Assembly (NCBI RefSeq): GCF_000718515.1
Contig: NZ_JNZS01000037.1
Coordinates: 1-44,657, forward strand
Length of the DNA stretch: 44,657 bases
Direction: 5' to 3'
Origin: Micromonospora parva
GTDB lineage: Bacteria; Actinomycetota; Actinomycetes; Mycobacteriales; Micromonosporaceae
The notes below the pieces were generated by a model. That model saw only the letters and a program-made list of their open reading frames with translations. It was not told the DNA's origin and did no database searches. How positions within the stretch are numbered: the stretch's first letter is position 1; every line of letters begins with the position of its first letter. Positions 34,614 to 44,341 of this stretch are shown one piece after another. A program made the position numbers and the translations under genes.

Positions 34614-36071
34614 TCAGAGCCGCTTGGGCGGGGCGGGCTTCTTGGTGCCGTACAGCCAGGCGTCGAAGAGCGCGTCGAGCTTCTTGCCGGAGACCCGCTC
34701 GGCGAGGGCCACGAACTCGGCGGTGGTGGCGGTGCCGTCGCGCTTCTCCGCCGCCCAGGTCTTGACGATCTCGAAGAACGCCTCGTCGCCCACGGCCACC
34801 CGCAGGGCGTGCACCGTCATCCCGCCGCGCTGGTAGACCGACTCGCTGAACAGCTTCTCCGCACCCGGCTTGCCCGGCGGTGTCTGCCACACCTGCGCGG
34901 ACATCTCGACGTAGCGGGTGTCGAACGCCTCCTTGGCGGTGTACTCGTCGGTGTGCTCGGCCCAGAGCCACTCCGCGTACGTCGCGAAGCCCTCGTTGAG
35001 CCAGATGTCCTCCCACTTGGCCAACGCGACGCTGTCGCCGAACCACTGGTGGGCCAACTCGTGGGCGACGACCTCGGTGTTCTCGCCCTGCCGGAAGAAG
35101 CTCGCCGCGTACACCGGTCGGCTCTGCGTCTCCAGGGCGTAGGAGATCCGGCTGTCGGAGACCACCACACCGCCGTACGCGTCGAACGGGTACGGCCCGA
35201 ACACGCTCTCCAGGTAGTCGGCCACTTCCACGGTCCGGGCGATCGACGCGTCCGCGCTCCCCTTGGCCAGGTTGGTGGTGACAGCGTTGTAGACCGGGCG
35301 GCCCTTGTGCTCACCGGTGGTGATCCGGAACTTGCCGATCACCAGCGTGCTCAGATAGCTGGCCATCGGCGACTTCTCCGACCACTTCCAGGTGGTCCAA
35401 CCGCCCGAGCTGACCTTCCCGCCGGGAACGCCGTTGCTGATCGCGGTCAGCCCGTCCGGAACGGTGACCTCAAAGTCGTAGGCCGCCTTGTCCGACGGGT
35501 GGTCGTTGACCGGGAACCAGGTGCTGGCCGATTCGGGCTGACCCAGCGCGATGGCACCGTCGGCGGTGTGCAGGAAGCCGCCGTCACCGAGCGTCTCGTT
35601 CTTCAACGGCTTCGGCTTGCCGGCGTAGGTGATCTCGACGACGAACCCGTTGCCGTTGATCAGGCCGGACGCCGGCTTGATCACCAGCTCGTTGCGCTTG
35701 CGGCTGTGCGTCGCCGGTGCGCCGTCCACGGTGACCGCGCTGACGGTCAGGCCGGCCAGGTCGAGGTTGAACGTCGACAGGTCGGTGGTCGCGGTGGCCC
35801 GCACCGTGGTCGTACCCGTCAACTGGTCCTTGGCCGGGTCGTAGCGCACCTTCACCGTGTACCGGCCGACGTCGTAGCCGCCGTTGCCGTAGGTCGGGAA
35901 GTAGGGGTCGCCGACCCCGTCGGCACCCGCCGTGAACGTCCGCGCCGTGGTGGAGGACGTGCTCGGTGACGGTGCCGTCTCCGGGCCCGTCGAGTCGCAT
36001 CCGGACAGTGCCAGCGCACCGGTCACCACCAGAGCGGCACCCGTCCGCAGTCTGTGCCGCGTCCCCCGCAT
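34614..36071 (-). CDS. Lipoprotein M1 family zinc aminopeptidase (copy 1)
   Basis: A secreted, lipid-anchored metallopeptidase of about 485 residues. The ATG at 36071 has GGAGAGGG upstream on its strand. The signal peptide ends in the lipobox LSGC. The catalytic zinc motif is complete: HELAHQW at about residue 337 and the second Glu in NEGFATYAEWLW 18 residues later, with the exopeptidase-type substrate Glu region QPESASTWFP upstream. It is shorter than full aminopeptidase N (about 850), lacking the large C-terminal helical domain. Paralogue of the next gene upstream. Confidence 0.93.
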   Translation of the reverse strand: MRGTRHRLRTGAALVVTGALALSGCDSTGPETAPSPSTSSTTARTFTAGADGVGDPYFPTYGNGGYDVGRYTVKVRYDPAKDQLTGTTTVRATATTDLSTFNLDLAGLTVSAVTVDGAPATHSRKRNELVIKPASGLINGNGFVVEITYAGKPKPLKNETLGDGGFLHTADGAIALGQPESASTWFPVNDHPSDKAAYDFEVTVPDGLTAISNGVPGGKVSSGGWTTWKWSEKSPMASYLSTLVIGKFRITTGEHKGRPVYNAVTTNLAKGSADASIARTVEVADYLESVFGPYPFDAYGGVVVSDSRISYALETQSRPVYAASFFRQGENTEVVAHELAHQWFGDSVALAKWEDIWLNEGFATYAEWLWAEHTDEYTAKEAFDTRYVEMSAQVWQTPPGKPGAEKLFSESVYQRGGMTVHALRVAVGDEAFFEIVKTWAAEKRDGTATTAEFVALAERVSGKKLDALFDAWLYGTKKPAPPKRL

Positions 36072-36181
36072 CCCACACCCTCTCCGCACGGTGGCCGGTC
36101 ACGGCCTCCGCCGCTCCGCACGAACGGGCGCCTACCCGCCGTTCACCGGCGGCAGCATATCGACCGGGCGGCCGGGCCGGG

Positions 36182-37588
36182 TCACGGCAGTGTGGGGGCC
36201 GACCCACCCACCAGCCAGGCGTCGAAGAGCGGGCGCAGTTGCCGCTGCGCGACCCGCTCGGCCAGCGAGACGAGGTCCGCGGTGGTCGCGTTGCCTCCCG
36301 CCCGCTCGGCGGTCCAGGTGCGCAGGATGCGGAAGAAGAGGTCGTCACCGACGGTGCGGCGCAACGCGTGCACGGCGAGCGCACCCCGCTTGTAGACGGC
36401 AGTGCCGAACATCTGCTCCCGGCCCGGCTCGACCGACGGCTGCCTCCAGTCGGTCGCCGCGTACTGCATTTCGAAGTTGCGCTGGGCGGTCCGGCCGCCG
36501 TCGTGCTCCTCCCACAGCCACTCGGCGTAGCTGGCGAAACCCTCGTTGAGCCAGATGTCGCCCCACCTGGTCAGTGACACGCTGTCGCCGAACCACTGGT
36601 GCGCCAGCTCGTGTGCGACGACGCTCGGGTTCGGCCGGTCGTCGGCGAAGAAGGCCGGCCCGTAGACCGGTCGGGACTGGGTCTCCAGGGCGTACCCGAC
36701 CCGGTCGTCGGCGATCACGATCCCCCCGTACGAGTCGAACGGGTACGGGCCGAAGCGGCTGGCCAGGAAGTCGGCGATCGCGCCGGTGCGGGCCAGCGAG
36801 GTGGCCGCCCCACCGGTCGCCGGCAGGCTCGCGGCCACCGCCGTCACCATCGGCCGGCCGGCGTGCGTGCCGGTCACCACCCGGTAGTCACCGATCACGA
36901 GGGTGCTCAGGTAGCTGGCCATCGGGGTGCGCTCCGACCACCGCCAGGTGGTCCACCCGTCGGCGCTGCTCCTCGGCAGCGGCACGCCGTTGCTCAGCGC
37001 GGCCAGGCCGTCCGGGACGGTCACCGCCAGCTCGTAGGTGGCCTTGTCCGAAGGGTGGTCGTTGACCGGGAACCAGGTGGCGGCCGAGTGGGGTTGGCCG
37101 AGCGCCACCGCGCCGTCGCTGGTGTGCAGGAAACCGCCGCTGCCCAATGCCCCGTCGTCGACGGCAGTCGGTACGCCCGCGTAGTCGACGGTCACGGTGA
37201 ACTGCCGCCCCCGCGGTACGCCGTCACGGGGCGTCACCACCAGTTCGCCGTCGCCGCGCCGGTACTCGGCCGCCGCGTCGCCCACGCTGACCGCGCCGAC
37301 CTCCAGGCCGGCCAGGTCCAGGTTGAACCGGGACAGGTCCTGGGTGGCGGTGGCGGTGATGACGGCCTTCCCGGTCAGCCGGTCGGTCGACGGGTCGTAG
37401 CGGACGTCGAGACCGTAGTGCGCGACGTCGTAGCCGCCGTTGCCGCGCCCCGGCACGTACGGGTCGCCGACGTCGGCCGCGCCGGGCCGGAAGCCGTCGC
37501 GCTCATCGCCCGTACAGCCGGCCGCGACCAGCCCGAGGACGCAGGTCAGCGCGGCGGCGACCCGCAGTCTCCGTCCGGTCAGGACCAT
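36182..37588 (-). CDS. Lipoprotein M1 family zinc aminopeptidase (copy 2)
   Basis: A 468-residue paralogue. The ATG at 37588 (MVLTGRR) has GGAGG 7 bases upstream, which rules out the GTG two codons earlier. Lipobox VAAGC is followed by the same N-terminal beta domain (DVAHYGLDVRYDPSTDRLTG). The zinc site is HELAHQWFGD at about residue 326 with NEGFASYAEWLW. It also ends before the helical C-terminal domain. The copies lie head to tail with 110 bases between them and share about half their residues by eye, so they arose by duplication. Confidence 0.93.
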   Translation of the reverse strand: MVLTGRRLRVAAALTCVLGLVAAGCTGDERDGFRPGAADVGDPYVPGRGNGGYDVAHYGLDVRYDPSTDRLTGKAVITATATQDLSRFNLDLAGLEVGAVSVGDAAAEYRRGDGELVVTPRDGVPRGRQFTVTVDYAGVPTAVDDGALGSGGFLHTSDGAVALGQPHSAATWFPVNDHPSDKATYELAVTVPDGLAALSNGVPLPRSSADGWTTWRWSERTPMASYLSTLVIGDYRVVTGTHAGRPMVTAVAASLPATGGAATSLARTGAIADFLASRFGPYPFDSYGGIVIADDRVGYALETQSRPVYGPAFFADDRPNPSVVAHELAHQWFGDSVSLTRWGDIWLNEGFASYAEWLWEEHDGGRTAQRNFEMQYAATDWRQPSVEPGREQMFGTAVYKRGALAVHALRRTVGDDLFFRILRTWTAERAGGNATTADLVSLAERVAQRQLRPLFDAWLVGGSAPTLP

Positions 37589-37672
37589 GCGCACTCCTCC
37601 TGCGGCACTCCGCTCAGGCCGAGCCTAGCCAGCATCGCGGGCCGCGCGGCCGGTATCGACGATCATCAGTAA

Positions 37673-37694
37673 CTTTCGTTGAATCAAACAAAAG
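37673..37694. promoter_or_regulatory. Candidate operator upstream of isomerase gene
   Basis: The imperfect palindrome ctttcgttgaatcaaacaaa (start of a 22-base site) has 8 of 11 positions complementary and lies in the only A/T-rich patch of the divergent gap (37665-37740). The half-site sequence recalls operators of sugar-responsive repressors such as DeoR-type proteins. Weak evidence. Confidence 0.35.
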
Positions 37695-37773
37695 ACGACG
37701 TCGATCGAACCTTTCTTTCGACTTAGACCGACGTTAGTGTCTGTTCCCGACCACCGTCGCGAAAGGTGGAACC

Positions 37774-38883
37774 ATGCCCGACCACACCGCCCCCGACGCC
37801 ACCCCCACCGGCCGACTCAGCCGTCGGTCCCTGCTCGCCGCGTCCGCCGGCGCCGCCGCCGCGATCGGCGCGGCCGGCCTGCCCGTCCTGGCCACCGGCA
37901 CCCCCGCGCTCGCCAACCCCAAGAGCAAGCTGCGGGTCGAACCGCTGATCCCGGCGAAGAACCGCGGCATCATCCTCTACAGCGTCCGCGACCGGATCAC
38001 CGCCGCGCCCGACGACAGCGGAGTCCCGTACGGCTTCGAGCGCGTCCTCGCCCGACTCGCCGAAATCGGTTACAAGGAGATCGAGTTCGCCGGCTACACC
38101 CAGAGCACCGAGATCCTGGGCCGGCAGATCACCCCCGCCGAGATCCGCAAGATCCTCGACGACAACGGCCTGGTGGCCAACGGCACCCACGCCACGATCC
38201 AGCCGGCCACCTTCCAGCAACAACTGGACATCGCCGAGGAACTCGGCATGAAGAACATCGGCACCGGCAGCGACCCGACCAACAGCGCGTACAAGGCCGA
38301 GTGGGACGCCGCCGCGGACATCTGGAACGAGCTGGGCCGGCAGGCCAGGGCCCGGGGCATGCGGCTCTACACGCACAACCACGACGCCGCGTACAGCTTC
38401 CTGATCGACCGGGGCCCGCGCGACGCGCAGGGCCGGCAGACCCGGTCCTCCGGCATCCGCCGCCTGGAGTACTTCTTCGAGATCACCGACCCGCGGTACG
38501 TCTTCTTCGAGCTGGATATCTACTGGGCCTACGTGGCCCGCTACAAGCACCAGAAGTACATCAACCCGGCCGGCCAGGAGGTGACCGACCTGTTCGACCC
38601 GATCCTCACCGTGGCCGACCGGACCACCCGGTTCCCGCTCTTCCACGCCAAGGACGGCGACCGGGACACCAGCGTCCCCAACGGGTACCAGATGACCCCG
38701 CTGGGCGACGGCGACCTCAACTTCCAGCAGTTCTTCCAGACCATCGGCGAGCGCAACTTCCACCACGCCAACTGGGAGATGGACACCGCTCCCGGCGGCG
38801 CTGACAACAAGGGCCAGTCGCTCGACTTCGCGGCGACCAGCTACCGCAACATGTCCGACCTGACCATCTACCTGGAGAAGTGA
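37774..38883 (+). CDS. Tat-exported sugar phosphate isomerase/epimerase-like protein
   Basis: A 369-residue TIM-barrel protein of the xylose-isomerase-like (AP endonuclease 2) superfamily. The signal has the twin-arginine motif SRRSLLAAS followed by a hydrophobic Ala-rich stretch and an ALA-like cleavage site, so it acts outside the membrane. The barrel shows KEIEFAGY, THATIQPA, THNHDAAYSF, FELDIYW, PLFHAKDGD and ANWEMD, which carry the acidic and His residues for a divalent metal. The ATG has AAAGG about 8 bases upstream. The substrate is unknown. Exported members are often found with sugar catabolism genes, but none lies next to it. Confidence 0.9.
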   Translation: MPDHTAPDATPTGRLSRRSLLAASAGAAAAIGAAGLPVLATGTPALANPKSKLRVEPLIPAKNRGIILYSVRDRITAAPDDSGVPYGFERVLARLAEIGYKEIEFAGYTQSTEILGRQITPAEIRKILDDNGLVANGTHATIQPATFQQQLDIAEELGMKNIGTGSDPTNSAYKAEWDAAADIWNELGRQARARGMRLYTHNHDAAYSFLIDRGPRDAQGRQTRSSGIRRLEYFFEITDPRYVFFELDIYWAYVARYKHQKYINPAGQEVTDLFDPILTVADRTTRFPLFHAKDGDRDTSVPNGYQMTPLGDGDLNFQQFFQTIGERNFHHANWEMDTAPGGADNKGQSLDFAATSYRNMSDLTIYLEK

Positions 38884-38900
38884 CTCTCCGCTGAACGCGA

Positions 38901-38930
38901 CGAAGGCCGGCCCGTGCGGGCCGGCCTTCG
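38901..38930. terminator. Bidirectional hairpin (isomerase / guaB3)
   Basis: A perfect 13-bp stem (cgaaggccggccc at 38901-38913 with 38918-38930) and a GTGC loop, between convergent genes ending at 38883 and 38945. Confidence 0.85.
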
Positions 38931-38944
38931 GACGTCAGGAGCGG

Positions 38945-40063
38945 TCAGCGGTCGAGGACCAGACCGACCTTCTGGAACTCCTTCAGGTCGCGGTAACCAC
39001 ACTTGGCCATCGCCCGACGAAGCCCGCCGAACAGGTTCAACTGACCGTCGGCCTCGTCGGCCGGCCCGAAGAGCAACTGCTCCATCGACCCGAGCGGCTC
39101 ACCGGAAACCTCGAAGGCACCCCGGGGCAGCGACGGGTGGCTCGCCGCCGAGTGCCACCAGGCACCACCGGCGGGGGCCTCCTCGCACAGCGACAGCGGC
39201 TCACCGAGCATCACCGCGTCAGCGCCGCAGCCGAGCGCCTTGGCGATGTCACCCGAGGTCTGGATGTCACCGTCGGCGATCAGGTGCACGTACCGGCCGC
39301 CGGTCTCGTCCAGGTAGTCACGGCGGGCCGCCGCGGCGTCGGCGATCGCGGTGGCCATCGGCACCCGGATGCCCAGCACCGACTCGGTGGTCGACCACTC
39401 GTCACCACCGATGCCCACGATCACCCCGGCCGCGCCGGTGCGCATCAGGTGCAGCGCCGTCTTGTAGTCGGTGCAGCCACCGACGATCACCGGCAGGTCG
39501 AGGTCGGCGATGAACTCCTTGAGGTTCAGCGGCTCGTCGGTGGTCGACACGTGCTCGGCCGAGACGATGGTGCCCTGGATGACCAGGATGTCCACACCGG
39601 CGTCCAGGATCACCGGCGCCAGCGCCAGGGTGTGCTGCGGGGAGACCCGCACCGCCACCGTGCCGCCACCGGCGCGCAGCTCACGGACCCGCTCCGCGAT
39701 CAGGTCCGGGCGGATCGGCTCCGCGTACACCTCTTGGAGCCGCTTGGTGGCGCGGGCGTCCTCGTCGAGGCCGGCCAGCTCGTCCAGCACCTTCGTCGGG
39801 TTCTCGTAGCGGGTCCAGAGCCCCTCCACGTTGAGCACGCCGAGGCCGCCGAGCTGACCGAGACGCACCGCCGAGGACGGGCTCATGGTGGCGTCGGAGG
39901 GGTGGCCGACGCACGGAATGCCGAACGGGTACGCGTCGAGCTGCCAGGACGTCGACACGTCGTCGACGTCCCGGGTGCGGCGGCTCGGCACGATGGCGAT
40001 GTCGTCCAGGTGGTAGCCGCGCTGCGCGGTCTTGCCCAGCCCGATCTCGACCACGTCACGCAT
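38945..40063 (-). CDS. guaB3: GuaB3-family IMP dehydrogenase-related protein
   Basis: A TIM-barrel relative of IMP dehydrogenase, 372 residues, without CBS domains. The phosphate-binding parts are present ([27 protein letters not shown]). In the active-site loop, where true IMP dehydrogenase reads GAICTT, this protein reads DEWSTT, so the catalytic Cys is Ser224. It should not work as a normal IMP dehydrogenase. Family members have been linked to GMP reductase activity in some bacteria, but the actinobacterial role is unsettled. It follows guaB2 by 30 bp and is probably co-transcribed with it. Confidence 0.93.
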   Translation of the reverse strand: MRDVVEIGLGKTAQRGYHLDDIAIVPSRRTRDVDDVSTSWQLDAYPFGIPCVGHPSDATMSPSSAVRLGQLGGLGVLNVEGLWTRYENPTKVLDELAGLDEDARATKRLQEVYAEPIRPDLIAERVRELRAGGGTVAVRVSPQHTLALAPVILDAGVDILVIQGTIVSAEHVSTTDEPLNLKEFIADLDLPVIVGGCTDYKTALHLMRTGAAGVIVGIGGDEWSTTESVLGIRVPMATAIADAAAARRDYLDETGGRYVHLIADGDIQTSGDIAKALGCGADAVMLGEPLSLCEEAPAGGAWWHSAASHPSLPRGAFEVSGEPLGSMEQLLFGPADEADGQLNLFGGLRRAMAKCGYRDLKEFQKVGLVLDR

Positions 40064-40093
40064 GGGGGACTCCAGGTGGTTGGGGGTGGTGGG

Positions 40094-41686
<1,593 letters not shown>

Positions 41687-41842
41687 TCAGCGAGGTGGCG
41701 CGGGCGGGCACCGGAGCGCGCCACGGTGCCGGCACGTCGCTTCATCGTACCCAGTGAGCTGGGCGACCCGTCCGTGGCAGGCCGGCCCGGCGCGGAGGCC
41801 GGGGGGCGGACGTTCGCGCCGCGTTGGGTCTACGGTGAGGGG

Positions 41843-42262
41843 GTGCACGACGAGCCCATCGACCCGTTCAATGGCGACCCGGCCGATCCGACAGCGGGTC
41901 TGGATGACCCGGGCGATGACGCGACGCCGGATCCGCTGACCGACGTCGAGCGGCAGGATGTGCTGGAGGACCTCGCCGACCTGGAGATCTACCAGGCGCT
42001 GCTGGCCCCGATCGGGGTCCGCGGGCTGGTGATCGAATGCGAGGACTGCCGGGAGCCGCACTACTTCGACTGGGACCTGCTCCGCGGCAACCTGCGGCAC
42101 CTGCTCAACTCCGGCCGACCCCGGGTGCACGAGCCCGCGTACGACCCCGACCCGGATCACTATGTGACCTGGGACTACGCCCGGGGGTACGCCGACGGGG
42201 TGCACGACACCCTGTCCGAGGGCACCGAGGACGAGCCGGGCGCCCCGACCGCCACCAAGTGA
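41843..42262 (+). CDS. DUF5319 family protein
   Basis: A 139-residue acidic, soluble protein of unknown function. The GTG start at 41843 is preceded by GTGAGGGG. Visible features are a Asp/Pro-rich head, LTDVERQDVLEDLADLEIYQ, then CEDCREPHYFDWDLLRGNL with a CxxC pair that could bind a metal, and VTWDYARGYADGV. The same protein (Rv3412 in M. tuberculosis) lies divergent to guaB2 in many actinobacteria. This conservation hints at a link to guaB2 or the nearby regulators, but none is proven. Confidence 0.85.
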   Translation: MHDEPIDPFNGDPADPTAGLDDPGDDATPDPLTDVERQDVLEDLADLEIYQALLAPIGVRGLVIECEDCREPHYFDWDLLRGNLRHLLNSGRPRVHEPAYDPDPDHYVTWDYARGYADGVHDTLSEGTEDEPGAPTATK

Positions 42263-42355
42263 CGACACCGCCGCGCGGCGTACCCCTGTTCTCGGGTGCC
42301 GTGCGGGCGTGCCCCGCTTCCGCGCGGCGCGCCCTGCGGCGGCGCTGCGCGGACG

Positions 42356-43171
42356 TCAGGCCACCAGACCGGCGCGGAACCCCGCCGCCACCGCGTGCGC
42401 CCGGTCCCGGGCACCGAGCTTGCGGAACAACCGGCGGGCGTGCGTCTTGACGGTGTCCTCCGACACGAACAGCTCCCGGCCGATCTCCGCGTTGCTCTTG
42501 CCCTCGGCCATGCCCAGCAGCACCTGAAGCTCACGCTCGGTGAGGCCGATGGACGCCCGACTGGGTCGCGCGTTCGGGACGGGACGGCCCGGGTCGGTCT
42601 GCGCCGCCGGCTCGCCGGTCCCCGCCTCCGCCTCGTCGTCGCCCCGCTGCACCGGCACCGACGCCAGACCGGCCGACCCGTCAGCGGCCGTCGCCGTCCA
42701 ACCGGGCTCACCGGAACCGCGCGGCGCCGGACCGGAGCGACCGGAACCACCCACCGCCGCCGCGTCGCGGGCCGGATCGGTGCTTCGCTGCCGGGAGGCT
42801 CGACCGGGCGCGGTGAGCAGCAGTAGGGCCTTCGCCACCGCGCTGGTCAGGTCGTGGTCGACATTCTGGATGAGCCCCCGGGCGCCGGCACTGATGGTGG
42901 CCGCCGCGGCCTCGGACTCCTCGGTGCCGAGCAGCAGCACCGCTGCCTGCGGGGCCCGCGCCAACACCCGGCGGACGAAGCCGGCGCTGTCCGGCCGGGT
43001 GAGGGCGGTGTCCGCCAACACCACGTCGGCCGGCCGCTCCGCCAGCCGCAGCATCACCTCGGGATCAGAGACGGCGGTACGAACGATCGCGGACAACCCC
43101 AGCCGCGCGGCAGCAGAAGTAAGGTGCTGGGCCGCGAGCGGTGTCCGAACGCACACAAGGACGGTACGCAC
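42356..43171 (-). CDS. BldM-like atypical response regulator
   Basis: A 271-residue regulator. I chose the GTG at 43171 (MRTVLVCVRTP) because GGAGAGGAG lies just upstream. The C-terminal LuxR domain (SNAEIGRELFVSEDTVKTHA, RKLGARDRAHAVAAGFRAGL) is very close to Streptomyces BldM as I recall it. The N-terminal receiver is degenerate: the acidic pocket is Val-Arg instead of Asp-Asp, and the conserved Lys is missing (GLIQNVD), though an Asp remains in VVLADTAL. About 75 disordered residues separate the domains. No kinase is adjacent. It is probably controlled without phosphorylation, and BldM's role in sporulation suggests a developmental job here. Confidence 0.88.
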   Translation of the reverse strand: MRTVLVCVRTPLAAQHLTSAAARLGLSAIVRTAVSDPEVMLRLAERPADVVLADTALTRPDSAGFVRRVLARAPQAAVLLLGTEESEAAAATISAGARGLIQNVDHDLTSAVAKALLLLTAPGRASRQRSTDPARDAAAVGGSGRSGPAPRGSGEPGWTATAADGSAGLASVPVQRGDDEAEAGTGEPAAQTDPGRPVPNARPSRASIGLTERELQVLLGMAEGKSNAEIGRELFVSEDTVKTHARRLFRKLGARDRAHAVAAGFRAGLVA

Positions 43172-43424
43172 TGTGGTCTCCTCTCCGCCAACGAGCAGAC
43201 CATGACGCGGTCGGCTGGGGAGGTGGTTCCGGGCAATCGTTCGAACTTTTCCGACAGATAGGGCGAAAGCCGCAATTTCCCGGAGGTTTTCGATCACAGA
43301 CGTGTGAGTTGACGAAAGCCCGGGTACCGGAGATCCAGGCCGGGAACGGTGCGCCTGCGCGGCCCGCCGCCCGGACGCCGGCCATCAAGGATTCTCGCGG
43401 AGCCGCGCGGGAGGAGGGGTGCTG
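43172..43424. promoter_or_regulatory. Divergent control region BldM-like / whiB
   Basis: 253 bases between divergent regulators, holding both promoters. A lower-GC zone at 43220-43300 (around cgttcgaacttttccgaca) is the probable core. The inner ttcgaa is palindromic. No definite operator can be named. Confidence 0.45.
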
Positions 43425-43808
43425 ATGTCGAACGTACGTAGACTGCCCGGACCCATCGTCGATCTCTGGGACTGGCAGCGACTCGGTGCCTGCCGAGGAC
43501 GCGACAGCGCGCAGTTCTTCCACCCCGACGGTGAACGAGGCTCGTCCCGGCTGCGCCGCGAATCCTCCGCCAAGGCGGTCTGCCGCACCTGCCCCGTACG
43601 CGCCGAGTGCGCCGCCCACGCACTGTCAGTGCGCGAGCCGTACGGCGTGTGGGGCGGCTTCAGCGAGTCGGAGCGTCTCCGACTGCTCGCCGTCGGTTGG
43701 GAGGACCTCGCAGACCGCCGGCACGCCCGAGTCGACGTCGCGCGACTGGAAGCCCGCCTGGGCCGCCCGCACAAGTCGACGGTCCCGGCCCAGCGCAAGG
43801 TCGCCTGA
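43425..43808 (+). CDS. WhiB family iron-sulfur transcriptional regulator
   Basis: A 127-residue WhiB-like protein. The ATG at 43425 has GAGGAGGGG 7 bases upstream, better placed than the GTG at 43419. Four cluster-binding cysteines are at about 23 (GACRG), 53 and 56 (AVCRTC) and 62 (AEC). The GVWGG turn follows at 74-78, then a basic C-terminal tail (RRHARVDVARLEARLGRPHK) for DNA binding. Such proteins bind sigma factor region 4 and sense redox state or NO. Which WhiB class this is cannot be decided safely. It is divergent from the BldM-like gene, which suggests joint developmental control. Confidence 0.95.
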   Translation: MSNVRRLPGPIVDLWDWQRLGACRGRDSAQFFHPDGERGSSRLRRESSAKAVCRTCPVRAECAAHALSVREPYGVWGGFSESERLRLLAVGWEDLADRRHARVDVARLEARLGRPHKSTVPAQRKVA

Positions 43809-43827
43809 CCCGACCGTCCCCAACATC

Positions 43828-43864
43828 CGCGAACCGCGCCCCCGACCTGGGAGCGCGGTTCGCG
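43828..43864 (+). terminator. Terminator hairpin after whiB gene
   Basis: A perfect 12-bp stem (cgcgaaccgcgc at 43828-43839 with 43853-43864), continued by CCC/GGG inside, 19 bases beyond the stop. Confidence 0.75.
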
Positions 43865-43934
43865 CGGTTGTGCGCGGTCTCGCACCAACGCGCGGGTCCA
43901 CCCGGCCTGCGCGGCGCGCCGCCTACGCAGCTCC

Positions 43935-44209
43935 GCAGGTCTGCGCGGCCTTGCCGGGCTTGCGTGGCTTCGCAGGGTCCGCGCCGCGTTGCGGGCTCGC
44001 GCGGCTTCGCGAGGTCCGCGCGGTCCTTGCGGACTTGGGTTGCTTTCCGAGTTCTGCGCGACCTTGCAGGCTTGGGTTGCTTCCCGGTCCGCGCGGTCTT
44101 GCGGGCTGTGGTTGCTTACCGGTCTGCGCGGCCTTGCGGGCCTGCCTGGCTTCGCGAGGTCTGCGTCGCGTTACGGGCGCGGGTGGCTTCGCGAGGGCTG
44201 CACGGCTTC
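43935..44209. repeat. Degenerate tandem repeat, 7.5 units of about 36 bp
   Basis: Unit starts are at 43935, 43972, 44009, 44048, 44084, 44119, 44154 and 44191 (last one partial). Each unit carries variants of ggtctgcgcggccttgcggg followed by a cttg..tggcttc end. Units are 35-39 bases long and differ from each other at many positions, so the array is old. The spacing breaks any reading frame. Confidence 0.75.
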
Positions 44210-44264
44210 AGGCCGGCTGACAAACCCGCGACCATCGCGCTCGATGCCGACCCCGTTACGGCCG

Positions 44265-44341
44265 TGATCAACACGAGGTCCTTGATATCGGGGCGTCCCG
44301 CTCGCCCGGACACCCCGATTTCACTGAAGACGAGTGGATCA
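44265..44341. repeat. 77-bp palindromic element, family A copy 2
   Basis: Two 36-base arms (44265-44300 and 44306-44341) with a 5-base centre; 25 or so positions are complementary, the best part being atcggggcgtcc/ggacaccccgat. Ends read tgatc. Its right arm, read on the minus strand, agrees with the left arm of copy 1 at tgatccactcg, ttca, gaa and ggtgtcc. Confidence 0.7.

Noticed and set aside
43935..44209. Tandem repeat considered as a CRISPR array
   Set aside because: Units are contiguous and diverged, with no unique spacers, and no cas genes are present.
43486..44220. Long plus-strand frames crossing the whiB gene and the tandem repeat
   Set aside because: They are out of frame with the clear WhiB protein, and repeat units of 35-39 bases would shift the frame at each unit.
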